From: Verrucomicrobiota bacterium
GTDB taxonomy: Bacteria > Verrucomicrobiota > Kiritimatiellia > SS1-B-03-39 > UBA6053
Direction of reading: 5' to 3'
NCBI GenBank assembly: GCA_020831625.1
Contig: JAFIGD010000005.1
Location: forward strand, 1 to 64,000
DNA: 64,000 bases
A program made the translations under genes and the position numbers. The notes under the pieces are model-generated. The model did not search any database and was not told where the DNA came from. It saw nothing but the letters and a program-made list of their open reading frames with translations. This document shows positions 1-8,541 of this stretch, one piece after another (the first letter of the stretch is position 1; each line of letters begins with the position of its first letter).

Positions 1-29
1 ACTGCCGGTATTTTCATACCGGCAGTTTT
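1..29 (+). terminator. Rho-independent terminator of an upstream gene outside the window
   Basis: A perfect 11-bp inverted repeat (1-11 pairs with 16-26) with a TTTC loop is followed by a short T run to position 29. Read on the + strand this is an intrinsic terminator, so it probably ends a transcript entering from the left edge, converging on the minus-strand gene that ends at 116. Confidence 0.7.
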
Positions 30-115
30 ACACCACTTTCATCTCGGCGCTGACATATACTAAAGGAAGCAAAAGCAACAAAGCCCGGCCTCTTTGGAAC
101 AGGAAGGTGGGGCGC

Positions 116-1309
116 CTAGTAGGGTGTAACTTTAATGCCGTCTTCTGTCCGAGAAAAATCCAGAAAATGATAAAGTGTTAAATCCACAAAAAAACTGAAG
201 ATTGAATGATCGTCATCACGATTAAAGAGCCTAAGGATATAACGCTCTGGCAGCTCCTTTTCCAGGCTTGGATGATCACGGTCCCGGATGAAGGTTATTT
301 TTTCAGTTGAGTTTTCTTCGATGAAATCAAGGAGACCGTTGAGCGTTTTGGACTGTGGTCTTTTTGCGGATTTATCTATTTGGAAGTGTCCGACGTCTTC
401 AAAAAGGGTTTCAATCATTTCCTGAATAGGCCTCGATTTTGTTGGACCCATAACGGGAAAATTCCGTCGATAGTCATTTTTTTCGGTAAACCTATTCCGC
501 AGGCGAATGAGTGGCCGGGTCAAAAGCTCGGAAAGATATTTCTGTAACACCTTATTTCTTTTTTCGCTTTCATTTGTCAATATTTCCAGGATTTCCGGTA
601 CGCTTGGCTCATAGAGGAAGGGCTGAAACGCAACGACCGCATCGAACACCTCTGCGAAATTCTGAGTATGGTGAATAGCTTCAAGCATGTCCCGCAAGAG
701 ACGCACAGAACTTTGGCTGTGAAGTTGATTTGTCAATGTTGTCAGGTCATCGCTCAGATTTAATTCCGGAATGATTCCTTTAGCCGCGTTGACGACTGTA
801 TACGTTACGGCATGTTCCGGGAGGATAATGTCTTCAGAAAAACGTCTTCTGATTCCGAGGTCAGTATTTTCGTAATCGTGTTTTAGAAATAAGATGTATC
901 GAATGTTTTTGATAAGGTCTGTGCGTTTGAGTCTGTAAAAAGGCCTTTCCATGCGATTATAAAGGTTCGTATGTCCCACGTAGCTGGATCGTGCATTTGC
1001 CCATTCTAGAAAATCAGTATATTCATCCTGATCGGGTTTAATTTCCGTGAAATAATTTTTGCCATGGACCTGAATGGAAATTTTCGGATAAAGGATTTCG
1101 TCCACCTCAAAAAAAATAGAATTCAATCCGGCGGAACGGTCAATGATGCGGGCGATCACCACGACATCTGATTCTTCCAGCATCTCAATTAGATTGAATT
1201 CGGTCCGGGAAATCTGTCCTCCGAACCCGTACGGGTATTCAGCCCTGCAAACAAAACCTGTGAGGTTCAGCAGGAGAAACAACGGAATCAGAAAAGATTG
1301 AAAGTGCAT
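116..1309 (-). CDS. Exported protein of unknown function
   Basis: An open frame of 397 codons with an ATG start. The first ~23 residues form a typical signal peptide (hydrophobic PLFLLLNLTGF core, then an Ala-containing cleavage region before EYPYG), so the product is probably secreted or periplasmic. The rest is soluble, rich in charged residues, and has no motif I recognise. Base composition is clearly lower in GC than the operons to the right, and the gene stands alone, which would fit an acquired or fast-evolving gene. I assign no function. Confidence 0.7.
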   Translation of the reverse strand: MHFQSFLIPLFLLLNLTGFVCRAEYPYGFGGQISRTEFNLIEMLEESDVVVIARIIDRSAGLNSIFFEVDEILYPKISIQVHGKNYFTEIKPDQDEYTDFLEWANARSSYVGHTNLYNRMERPFYRLKRTDLIKNIRYILFLKHDYENTDLGIRRRFSEDIILPEHAVTYTVVNAAKGIIPELNLSDDLTTLTNQLHSQSSVRLLRDMLEAIHHTQNFAEVFDAVVAFQPFLYEPSVPEILEILTNESEKRNKVLQKYLSELLTRPLIRLRNRFTEKNDYRRNFPVMGPTKSRPIQEMIETLFEDVGHFQIDKSAKRPQSKTLNGLLDFIEENSTEKITFIRDRDHPSLEKELPERYILRLFNRDDDHSIFSFFVDLTLYHFLDFSRTEDGIKVTPY

Positions 1310-1466
1310 AAAAGACCTTTGATAGACAGATAGGATTTTAGACTAAACTGCATTCGACCTGCACGTGTAAAGTGGTTTTTAACTAAAAAGAGAAGGGATG
1401 CTTTGGGATAGGGCAGGTCCTCTTTTGGGAGGAGCGGCATTCCAGTCGCACACCATTGGTCACTGA

Positions 1467-1496
1467 TTTTTACAGAAGGACACAAAGGGAGCGAAG
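1467..1496 (+). repeat. Dispersed TTTTTACAGAAGG-type repeat
   Basis: A short segment starting TTTTTACAGAAGG and ending in AAGGGAGCGAAG. A related segment lies in inverse orientation at 57821-57853, and looser purine-rich relatives sit at about 57520-57640. The remaining sequence from 1310 to 1551 holds no gene I can support. Confidence 0.5.
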
Positions 1497-1551
1497 CTTA
1501 TCCACCGATATTTTTGACGGGATCGACGGAATCGTTGGGATGACCGTGGTT

Positions 1552-1830
1552 CCACCGCCGCGAGGGCGGTGGCGACCGGTGAGGTGGCGGGAGGCTGGGT
1601 GGATTTGACCGGGGTTCCACCACCGCAAGGGCGGTGGCGACCGGTGAGGGGGAGGAGGCTGAGTGGATTTGACCGGGTTTCCACCGCCGCGAGGGCGGTG
1701 GCGACCGGTGAGGGGCGGGAGGCTGAGTGGGTTTGACCTGGGTTTCACCGCCGCGAGGGCGGTGGTGGCCGGGAGGGTTGGGATTGTCGGCGTTGGTGTG
1801 ACCGGGGTTCCACCGCCGCAAGGGAGGTGG
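1552..1830. repeat. Five-copy tandem array of hairpin (REP-like) units
   Basis: Five copies of a 21-nt palindromic unit (CCACCGCC, 5-nt loop, GGCGGTGG) start at 1552, 1617, 1681, 1745 and 1810, a period of 64-65 bp. The intervening sequence is also conserved (GGCGACCGGTGAG and GATTTGACCGGG blocks), so whole units were duplicated. Copies 2, 4 and 5 carry single changes in the stem. No cas genes or unique spacers occur, so it is not a CRISPR. It lies downstream of two genes whose 3' ends face each other across it (none reads into it from the left). Confidence 0.85.
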
Positions 1831-1893
1831 TGGCCAAAATCCCATTACCCCATCACTTCAAAACCCCACCCCACCATCACCCCATCACCCCGC

Positions 1894-4800
1894 TTATTCC
1901 CCGTGGGGGCGGCGGAGGTCGAAGGTGCAGGGGAAGTCGGGGTCGACGGGCTCTTCGGTGAGGTGGATTTGGTCGCGGGGGGGGAGGGGGGCGAAGGTGC
2001 GGCCGGTGGCGGCGGGGGTGTTGTTTTGCACGGGTTCGGGGGCGCTGTCCTGGGTGTGGCCCTGCTGCCAGAAGCGGGAGACGCGGCGGGATTCGGCCTC
2101 GAGGGCGTTGACGGGGAGGGTTTCGTAGCTGCGGCCGCCGGGGTGGGCGACGTGGTAGGTGCAGCCGCCGAGGCTGCGGCGGTTCCAGAGGTCGACGAGA
2201 TCGAAAACGAGCGGGGTCTGGGGCTTGAGGGTGGGGTGCATGGCGGACCAGGGCTGCCAGGCCTGATAGCGGATGCCGGCGACGAATTCGCCGCGGGTGC
2301 CGGTGGGCACGAGGGGAACACGGCGGCCGTTGCAGGTGACGGCGTGGCGCTCTTCGGTGAGGCCCTGGACACGGAGCTGGATGCGTTCGGTGGAGGAGTC
2401 GACGTAACGGGCGGTGCCGCCGGAGGTGGCTTCCTCGCCGAGGACGTTCCAGGGTTCGATGGCGAAGCGGATCTCCATTTGCACGGGGCCGATTTGGGTG
2501 GTGCCGTAGCGGGGGAAGCGGAATTCGTGGAAGGGGGCGAACCAGTGGGCCTCGAAGGGGAATCCGGCGGCGCGGAGGTCGGCGGTGACCTCGCGGAGGT
2601 CCTGTTCGACGAAGTGGGGGAGGAGGAAGCGGTCGTGGAGTTCGGTGCCCCAGTGGGCGAGGGGTTTGTGGTAGGGTTTTTTCCAGAAGAGGGCGACGAG
2701 GGCGCGGACGAGGAGCTGCTGGAGCAGGCTCATGCGGGCGTGGGGGGGCATTTCGAAGGCGCGGAGTTCGAGGATGCCGAGACGGCCGCCGGCGCGGTTG
2801 GGGTCGTAAAGTTTGTCGATGCAGAATTCGGCGCGGTGGGTGTTGCCGGTGAGGTCGGTGAGGAGGTTGCGGAGAACGCGGTCGACGAGCCAGGGCGGGG
2901 AACTGTCGTCTTTGGGGAGCTGAGTGAAGGCGATTTCGAGTTCGTGGAGTTTGTCGTCGCGGCCCTCATCGACGCGGGGGGCCTGGGAGGTGGGGCCGAT
3001 GAACATGCCGGAGAAGAGGTAGCTGAGGCCGGGGTGGTGCTGCCAGTAGGTGATGAGGCTGCGGAGGAGTCCGGGGTTGCGGAGGAAGGGGCTTTCGGCG
3101 GGGGAGGTGCCGCCGAGGGTGACGTGGTTGCCGCCGCCGGTGCCGGTGTGGCGGCCGTCGAGCATGAATTTTTCGGTGCCGAGGCGGGCGAGGCGGGCCT
3201 CCTCGTAGAGGGCGGTGGTTTTGAAGACGAGTTCGTCCCAGGTGCGGCTGGGGTGGATGTTGACTTCGATGACGCCGGGGTCGGGGGTGACTTTGATTTC
3301 GGTGAGGCGCTCGTCGTGGGGCGGGGGATAGCCTTCGAGGATGACGGGGAGGTTGAGTTCGGCGGCGGTGTCCTCGATGTTTGCGAGGAGGTCGACGTAG
3401 TGTTCGGCCGAGGTGAGGGGGGGCAGGAAGACGTAGAGTCTGCCTTCGCGGGCCTCGACGCAGAGGGAGGTGTGGGTGATGTCTTTGCAGCGGATTGCGG
3501 GGCCGCGTGTGGGGCGGGAACCCGCGTCAGTGAGGGGTTCGACGGGTTCGAGTGGGGAGGCTTCGGCGGAGAAGGCTTTGTCTTCGGGGTCGGTCCAGGG
3601 AATGGAGTCGAGGGGGAGGCGGAGGCCGACGGGGGAGTTGCCGGGGATGAGGTAGAGCTGTTCGCGGCGGAGGGGCCAGGCGCAGCTCACCCAGCGGTCG
3701 TGAACGGGGTGCCACTGGAGGGGGAGGACGGAGCCGACGGGCTCGCCGAGGCCTTTTTCGAGGAGTTTGGCGAGGTGTTTGCGTTCGGCGGCGTCGTGGA
3801 GGCGTTTGTCGGAGGGGTCGAGATTGACGGGAAGGGTGCCTTCTTTCCAGAGGTAGTAGGCGATGTCCTCGTAGGCGGTGAGCTGGTGTTCGGGAACGAC
3901 GGCGAGGCGGGGAACGAGGGCGTTGAGAAAGAGTTCGGCGTCGGCGTGGGTGCGTTTGGCGTCGCGGTTGGGATCGGCAAGGAGTTCGGGGCGTGACCAG
4001 AGGGGCTGGCCGTCGGTGCGCCAAATGCAGCCGTAGGCCCAGCGGGGGAGGGGTTCGCCGGGGTACCATTTGCCTTCGCCGATGTGGAGGACGGCTCCGG
4101 TGGAAAAGCGCTTTTGGAGGCGGAGGAGGAGGTCGAAGCCGAGTTTGCGTTTGGCGGGGCTGTCGGCGGCGATGTTCCATTCGGGGCCGTCCATGTCGTC
4201 GATGGAGACGAAGGTGGGTTCGCCGCCCATGGTGAGGCGGACGTCGTTTTCCTGAAGAGAGGCTTCGACGAGCTGACCCGTGGCCTGAATGGCGGTCCAG
4301 TCGGTGTCGGTGTAGGGTTTGGTGACGCGGGGGTCTTCGTGGATGCGGGTGACCTTGTTTTCGAAGGCGAAGTCGGTTTTGCAGACTTCGGAGGCCCCTT
4401 CGATGGCGGCGGCGCTTTGGGGGTCGGGGGTGCAGGCGAGGGGGATGTGGCCTTCGCCGGCGAAGAGGCCGGAGGTGGGGTCGAGGCCGACCCAGCCGGC
4501 GCCGGGGAGGTAGATTTCGGTCCAGGCGTGGAGATCGGTGAAGTCGGCTTCGGGCCCGGAGGGGCCGTCGAGGGATTTTTCGTCGGCGGTGAGCTGGACG
4601 AGGTAGCCGGAGACGAAGCGGGCGGCATAGCCGAATTTCCGGAGGGCGGCGACGAGGAGCCAGGCGCTGTCGCGGCAGGAGCCGGTGCCGAGGGTGAGGG
4701 TTTGCTCGCAGGACTGGACGCCGGGTTCGAGGCGGATGGTGTATCCGACCACGCGGTTGACGGCCTGATTGACGGCGACGAGCCAGTCGATGGTGTTGAG

Positions 4801-5217
4801 ATCTTTGGGGGGCGTGAGGGTGTCGAAGAAGGCGGAGAAGGCGGGGCCGTCCTCGGGGGATTCGAGATAGGGCAGGAGATCGTGACGGGTGCCGGGGGTA
4901 TAGGTGAAGGGGACGGTTTCGGCTTTGGATTCGAGGAAGAAGTCGAAGGGGTTAATGGTGGTGAGGTCGGCGATGACCTCCACGGAGACATCGAGTTTGG
5001 AGACGCGTTCTGGGAAGACGACGCGGGCGAGATAGTTGCCGAAAGGGTCCTGCTGCCAATTGATGAAGTGGTTTTCCGGCAGGATTTTGAGGGAGTACGC
5101 CACGATCGGGGTGCGGCTGTGGGGAGCGGGCCGCAGGCGGATGATGTGGGGGGAGAGCGTGACAGGGCGCTCGTAGGTGTAGGTGGTATGATGTAGAAGG
5201 GATACGTGAATGGCCAT
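1894..5217 (-). CDS. Transglutaminase-like/DUF2126 protein
   Basis: A 1107-residue cytosolic protein of the large DUF2126 family. The N-terminal part has the bacterial transglutaminase N-domain (residues ~5-90) and a transglutaminase core with a complete papain-like triad: Cys181 in GSCRDS, His230 in DLHAW and Asp246 in LDPTSG. The remaining ~800 residues are the DUF2126 region, with the GGNHVTLGG and EMRFAIEP segments typical of it. Family members usually sit with DUF403/DUF404 ATP-grasp genes and are suspected of peptide modification; no such partner is adjacent here. The ATG at 5217 begins MAIHVSLLHHTTY, the normal family start. Very high GC produces long spurious antisense frames. Confidence 0.93.
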   Translation of the reverse strand: MAIHVSLLHHTTYTYERPVTLSPHIIRLRPAPHSRTPIVAYSLKILPENHFINWQQDPFGNYLARVVFPERVSKLDVSVEVIADLTTINPFDFFLESKAETVPFTYTPGTRHDLLPYLESPEDGPAFSAFFDTLTPPKDLNTIDWLVAVNQAVNRVVGYTIRLEPGVQSCEQTLTLGTGSCRDSAWLLVAALRKFGYAARFVSGYLVQLTADEKSLDGPSGPEADFTDLHAWTEIYLPGAGWVGLDPTSGLFAGEGHIPLACTPDPQSAAAIEGASEVCKTDFAFENKVTRIHEDPRVTKPYTDTDWTAIQATGQLVEASLQENDVRLTMGGEPTFVSIDDMDGPEWNIAADSPAKRKLGFDLLLRLQKRFSTGAVLHIGEGKWYPGEPLPRWAYGCIWRTDGQPLWSRPELLADPNRDAKRTHADAELFLNALVPRLAVVPEHQLTAYEDIAYYLWKEGTLPVNLDPSDKRLHDAAERKHLAKLLEKGLGEPVGSVLPLQWHPVHDRWVSCAWPLRREQLYLIPGNSPVGLRLPLDSIPWTDPEDKAFSAEASPLEPVEPLTDAGSRPTRGPAIRCKDITHTSLCVEAREGRLYVFLPPLTSAEHYVDLLANIEDTAAELNLPVILEGYPPPHDERLTEIKVTPDPGVIEVNIHPSRTWDELVFKTTALYEEARLARLGTEKFMLDGRHTGTGGGNHVTLGGTSPAESPFLRNPGLLRSLITYWQHHPGLSYLFSGMFIGPTSQAPRVDEGRDDKLHELEIAFTQLPKDDSSPPWLVDRVLRNLLTDLTGNTHRAEFCIDKLYDPNRAGGRLGILELRAFEMPPHARMSLLQQLLVRALVALFWKKPYHKPLAHWGTELHDRFLLPHFVEQDLREVTADLRAAGFPFEAHWFAPFHEFRFPRYGTTQIGPVQMEIRFAIEPWNVLGEEATSGGTARYVDSSTERIQLRVQGLTEERHAVTCNGRRVPLVPTGTRGEFVAGIRYQAWQPWSAMHPTLKPQTPLVFDLVDLWNRRSLGGCTYHVAHPGGRSYETLPVNALEAESRRVSRFWQQGHTQDSAPEPVQNNTPAATGRTFAPLPPRDQIHLTEEPVDPDFPCTFDLRRPHGE

Positions 5218-5620
5218 GCGTTTACTATGCGGGGCTTCCCGGGATATGCCAGCTAAAAACAGCCAGGCGGAACTTTGTTTTAAGCGAATGAACGCTTTTG
5301 TTGTTCGATTTAGATGGAGCGACAGAATTGTAGCAGGCTGCCCGTTCCGTCCGGAGGGCGTTCCTGAATGGATTAAAACAAAGAATTTTTAACCACGTAT
5401 GGCGGTACACGATAGGGGCGGAATGATTTTCGACGGCTGGAGTAGTCGGCCTTAATGCTTTGCAGAGCAGGGAGATGGTGAAATTTGAACGCCGAACTAC
5501 AAACGTCTATTCCTTCTGGTGACTACCAGATTTTTCCACACACCACATCAACGGAATATGTATTCCGCTATTGGGCTTGTGCGCCGGAGGCGTATATGGA
5601 ATGCAGGATCGGGAAGCAGA
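5218..5620. other. Intergenic stretch without a supported gene
   Basis: About 400 bp of lower GC between two divergent genes. Small open frames are present but show no recognisable protein, no good ribosome binding site and no codon bias. The promoter of the minus-strand DUF2126 gene presumably lies here; I see no convincing boxes. Confidence 0.5.
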
Positions 5621-5675
5621 TTGTTCAGGTATTTTTCTTGTTCAATTATTCTGAACATGGTATATTTCTGAACAA
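5621..5675 (+). promoter_or_regulatory. Overlapping promoter and nested operator of the abiE module
   Basis: Two nested inverted repeats built on TTGTTCA/TGAACAA occur: TTGTTCAG at 5621-5628 pairs with CTGAACAA at 5668-5675, and TTGTTCA at 5638-5644 pairs with TGAACA at 5652-5657. A candidate promoter lies in the same sequence: -35 TTGTTC (5638-5643), 17-bp spacer, -10 TATATT (5661-5666). Transcription would start close to the ATG at 5675, so the mRNA may be leaderless; no Shine-Dalgarno sequence is seen. AbiEi antitoxins are known to bind inverted repeats and repress their own promoter, which fits this layout. Confidence 0.65.
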
Positions 5676-6679
5676 TGAAACCTGAAAATCAATGGATTAC
5701 CCTTCGGAATGCACTGGCAGACCTTCCAGGGGAACCGATCTCGATAGACGAGAATCGTTTTATTTTTACTTACCCGTCGGGTAAGGAAGTCGAATGGATG
5801 TTTGAGGAAAACCTCACCACCCCGGTTGTGGAACGACTGCTGATGCAAAGGCGGCAAGAACCCCTGCTGCTGCTCTCGCCCTACATTTCACCAACGTTCG
5901 CGGACCGGCTGCATAAAAACGGAGTCTTTTTTGTGGATGAAACCGGGAACGCCTACGTTGAATGGCCCGGATATTATTTGTATATCTCGCGGGATGTGCC
6001 CAAGAACCGACGCCCCGGGAACAGCCAAAGAAAGCCGGGCAAAGACTTTTCCCCCGGCGCACTAAGGCTGATCTATCTTTTTCTTACCGATACAGGTCAG
6101 GGTGCCGACGCACGGGTGAATCATACCGTCCGAGAATTACATGCCGTGACGGGTATTTCCACCGGGTCCATCAGCAACACCATGGACAGGCTGAAAGCGC
6201 AAGGTTTTCTGGAGGAACGTGGGGCGGGTGAGCGGTGTCTGGCCCAACGGGAAAAATTGTTCGAACGCTTTGTGGAGGGCTACACCCGTAGACTGCGGCC
6301 CAAACTGGTGGTGGAACATTATCGGCTCCCACATTCCGGCTGGGCAAGTGAGCTGGTGAATACGGATGGCCCCGGAAAGTGGGGAGGTGAAGTGGCCGGG
6401 TCCAAGCTCACCGGATATCTGGTCCCGGAAACCGTCACTCTCTATACGGAAAATCTCCCCGTCCCGTTTATTGTGAAACATGACCTGCGCAAAGACCCGG
6501 CGGGTCGGGTGGAGATTCTCAGACCCTTTGCATCAATGGACCAGACGACTCCGATGGAAGCCTGTGTCCACCCTCTGATCGTGTACGCTGATTTGATGGC
6601 CACCGAGATAGACCGCAACCTTGAAACCGCGAAACGGATTTATGAACGCTACCTTCGGCCCTTGGCTACATCCGATTGA
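5675..6679 (+). CDS. AbiEi-family antitoxin (type IV toxin-antitoxin)
   Basis: A 334-residue protein resembling AbiEi antitoxins that carry an extended N-terminal region. Residues ~130-190 form a winged helix (HTVRELHAVTGISTGSISNT, then a DRLKAQGFLEERG wing), the DNA-binding part used for autoregulation. The C-terminal half (ERFVEGYTRRLRPKLVVEHY onward) is the domain that counteracts the cognate nucleotidyltransferase toxin without binding it. The gene is complete, starts inside its own operator and overlaps the start of the toxin gene, as expected for an abiE operon. The toxin is truncated, so the antitoxin may persist only as a repressor or immunity gene. Confidence 0.82.
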   Translation: MKPENQWITLRNALADLPGEPISIDENRFIFTYPSGKEVEWMFEENLTTPVVERLLMQRRQEPLLLLSPYISPTFADRLHKNGVFFVDETGNAYVEWPGYYLYISRDVPKNRRPGNSQRKPGKDFSPGALRLIYLFLTDTGQGADARVNHTVRELHAVTGISTGSISNTMDRLKAQGFLEERGAGERCLAQREKLFERFVEGYTRRLRPKLVVEHYRLPHSGWASELVNTDGPGKWGGEVAGSKLTGYLVPETVTLYTENLPVPFIVKHDLRKDPAGRVEILRPFASMDQTTPMEACVHPLIVYADLMATEIDRNLETAKRIYERYLRPLATSD

Positions 6680-6878
6680 GAAGCCTAAACAGGATGTCCT
6701 TCGTATCGTCTCCCGGCTGGCCTTATCCCAGGGAGTGCCATTCATGGTTTTCGGAGCTTTTGCAAGGGAACTGCATTTTTATCATCAGCATGGGATTCCT
6801 TGTTGCCGCCGAACGAATGACGTGGACTTTGGATTACAGCTTCCCGAGATAAAAGGGTTATTCTTGATCGTTAGATAG
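6642..6878 (+). pseudogene. Truncated AbiEii-family nucleotidyltransferase toxin
   Basis: The frame overlaps the 3' end of the antitoxin gene and encodes the N-terminal part of an AbiEii-type nucleotidyltransferase. VPFMVFGAFARELHF (the helix carrying the conserved Gly/Arg-Glu-Leu) is followed by RRTNDVDFGL, which holds the metal-binding Asp-Val-Asp pair. It stops 13 residues later, 78 codons in all from the ATG at 6642, where family members usually exceed 200 residues. The helical C-terminal half is missing and I do not find it further on. Either the toxin is dead or this is a minimal catalytic remnant; death is more likely. Confidence 0.7.
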
Positions 6879-6954
6879 GATAAACCTCTTTACAGCGGCT
6901 CAAATTTCCCACAGGGTTTGCCTATTGAATGAAAACTCAAGGATTAGGAATCAC

Positions 6955-8109
6955 ATGAAACGATATTTTTTGACAGGTGTTGTTGTTTTGATGTACGCGT
7001 GCGTTGGTGCTGAGGAGGCGGGCGCAGAGGAGATGTGGACGGAGCCGGAACTCGAGATGGAGGGGGAGCGGACGGAGCCGGAAATCGAAATGGAGGAAAT
7101 GGAGGAGGTGTGGCCGGAGCCCGGGATGGAAATGGAGGCGGTTTTGGAGCCGGTGGCGGTTCCGGTTGACGCGAGGCGCTGGATCGGTCCGGGACGGGGG
7201 ATGAAGGGGCTTTCGCTGGAGCTTCTGGGCGGTGTCGGCGGAATCCGGGATGTGGAGGGCCGGGTGACCGAGCAGATTGAAGGCCGGGGATTCACCGGGG
7301 CGCTGAATTTGAATTTGTCGGATCTGGGGGTGGAGGAGGGGTCCGACTCGCAGCTGTTGCGCGCGAAGTTGATGAATTCCTGGGTGACCTTTTTTCTGAA
7401 TTATCATAACGGGTCGGTTTCGGGACAGGGGACGACCGAGTCGGATGTGCGGTTGAATGTGGACGGGGTTGAGTTCGGGGGCCGGGTTTTTGATTATCTG
7501 CTGATTCCCGAGGGCGGGGAGTACACTCTGGAGCTTGAGAACACCTGGCTCGGTTTCGGAATGCAGTTCACTCCGTTCACGATCAACCCGGACGGCAGGC
7601 TCCGGGCCACGCCCTGGCTGCATTTGGGCCTGCAGTATGTGGAGTGGAATTACACGGTGGACGCCGGCGCGACCACGACGGTTCAGTTCGATCCTGAAAC
7701 GCAGCGGACGTTCGCGTTCCGGGGAAACGCCAGCAGCGAGGAGCGGGCGCTGATGCCGGAGTACGGATTCGGGGGCGAAATCCGGCTGCAGCTTCGGGAG
7801 CGCGCAGGGAAGCGGGTGCAACTGGTCGGGGACGCCACCTACAAACGGCTGGATCTGGAGGACGGCTTCGGAAGTCTGAGTTTTGACAACACCTCGTTTG
7901 AGGATGTGGATTTTTCCTATACCTCTCTGGAAATGAATCTCTATGTGTTGTTTCCGGTGAATGAGCGGGTGGATTTTCTGTGCGGGGTTTATGTGGAGCA
8001 GGTGGAGATGAGTTACACGTTCGCCGGGGACCGCCGGGTTGACGGTCTGGACCGCGATGTGACCCTGGAATATACGCTTTATGGAATCAAAGCGGGCGTG
8101 AAATTCTGA
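6955..8109 (+). CDS. Predicted outer-membrane beta-barrel protein with acidic N-terminal repeats
   Basis: From the ATG at 6955 (MKRYFLTGVVVLMYAC) the product has a signal peptide of ~20 residues. Next comes a low-complexity acidic segment of repeated EPE(L/I)EMEE and WPEPGMEME units (residues ~25-65). The rest consists of alternating hydrophobic and polar strands rich in Gly, Tyr and Phe, ending in LYGIKAGVKF with a C-terminal aromatic residue, the usual signature of an outer-membrane beta-barrel. The upstream in-frame ATG at 6925 would place ten polar residues before the signal peptide and is unlikely. The function is unknown; the acidic repeat could bind cations. Confidence 0.75.
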   Translation: MKRYFLTGVVVLMYACVGAEEAGAEEMWTEPELEMEGERTEPEIEMEEMEEVWPEPGMEMEAVLEPVAVPVDARRWIGPGRGMKGLSLELLGGVGGIRDVEGRVTEQIEGRGFTGALNLNLSDLGVEEGSDSQLLRAKLMNSWVTFFLNYHNGSVSGQGTTESDVRLNVDGVEFGGRVFDYLLIPEGGEYTLELENTWLGFGMQFTPFTINPDGRLRATPWLHLGLQYVEWNYTVDAGATTTVQFDPETQRTFAFRGNASSEERALMPEYGFGGEIRLQLRERAGKRVQLVGDATYKRLDLEDGFGSLSFDNTSFEDVDFSYTSLEMNLYVLFPVNERVDFLCGVYVEQVEMSYTFAGDRRVDGLDRDVTLEYTLYGIKAGVKF

Positions 8110-8180
8110 GTGCACGACAGGGCGGACCGTTGAAATCCCGTTCCGCTAGGACAAAAGGTGAAAAAAAAGTGAAATAGCTT

Positions 8181-8208
8181 TTGACAAGCGGCGGCATTTG
8201 GCTAGTGT
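8181..8208 (+). promoter_or_regulatory. Promoter of the tRNA-Thr-tuf operon
   Basis: A perfect -35 hexamer TTGACA (8181-8186) is followed by a 16-bp spacer and TAGTGT (8203-8208), with an A-rich tract just upstream (8160-8170) that could act as an UP element. Transcription would start near 8215, about 130 nt before the tRNA. Nothing between 8110 and 8345 looks like a gene. Confidence 0.65.
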
Positions 8209-8345
8209 GCTCCCCCATTTCCGAAAAAAACACAGGTCTTTTTGACGAAGAACCGGTGGTGGAAACGGACTTTTTTATGCCGATGTGAACCGAGGTTGCC
8301 GTATATTCGGATGTTCCCCGGGAGGCGATTTCCTAAACGTAGCAG

Positions 8346-8421
8346 GCCCACGTAGCTCAGTTGGTAGAGCACATCCTTGGTAAGGATGAGGTCAGCGGTT
8401 CGATCCCGCTCGTGGGCTCCA
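8346..8421 (+). tRNA. thrT: tRNA-Thr (GGT anticodon)
   Basis: A 76-nt cloverleaf. The acceptor stem GCCCACG pairs with CGTGGGC, the D arm contains AGTTGGTAGA, and the anticodon stem-loop carries TGGTAA with anticodon GGT. The T arm contains TTCGATC and CCA is encoded at 8419-8421. It lies first in the transcript that continues into tuf, so it is probably processed from the tuf mRNA. Confidence 0.96.
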
Positions 8422-8541
8422 GTTCCCGGGGGCGGTTTCATCACATCGGCAGGAGAGGGTCGTTTTCGATTTCGGGATCCGCAAAGAGTATTTACCGAGA
8501 CATCAACAAACCCATAACCTACATCCTAGGAGATTCTCCCC

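Noticed and set aside
1552-1830. Possible CRISPR array
   Set aside because: Spacers are repeats of each other rather than unique, unit length is atypical and there are no cas genes in the window.
1663-5196. Long plus-strand open frames (777 and 370 codons) opposite the DUF2126 gene
   Set aside because: Gly/Ala/Glu-rich composition with no domain; they mirror the G/C-biased third positions of the real minus-strand gene.
5485-5685. 66-codon plus-strand frame before abiEi
   Set aside because: No motif, no ribosome binding site, and it overlaps the operator and start of the antitoxin gene.
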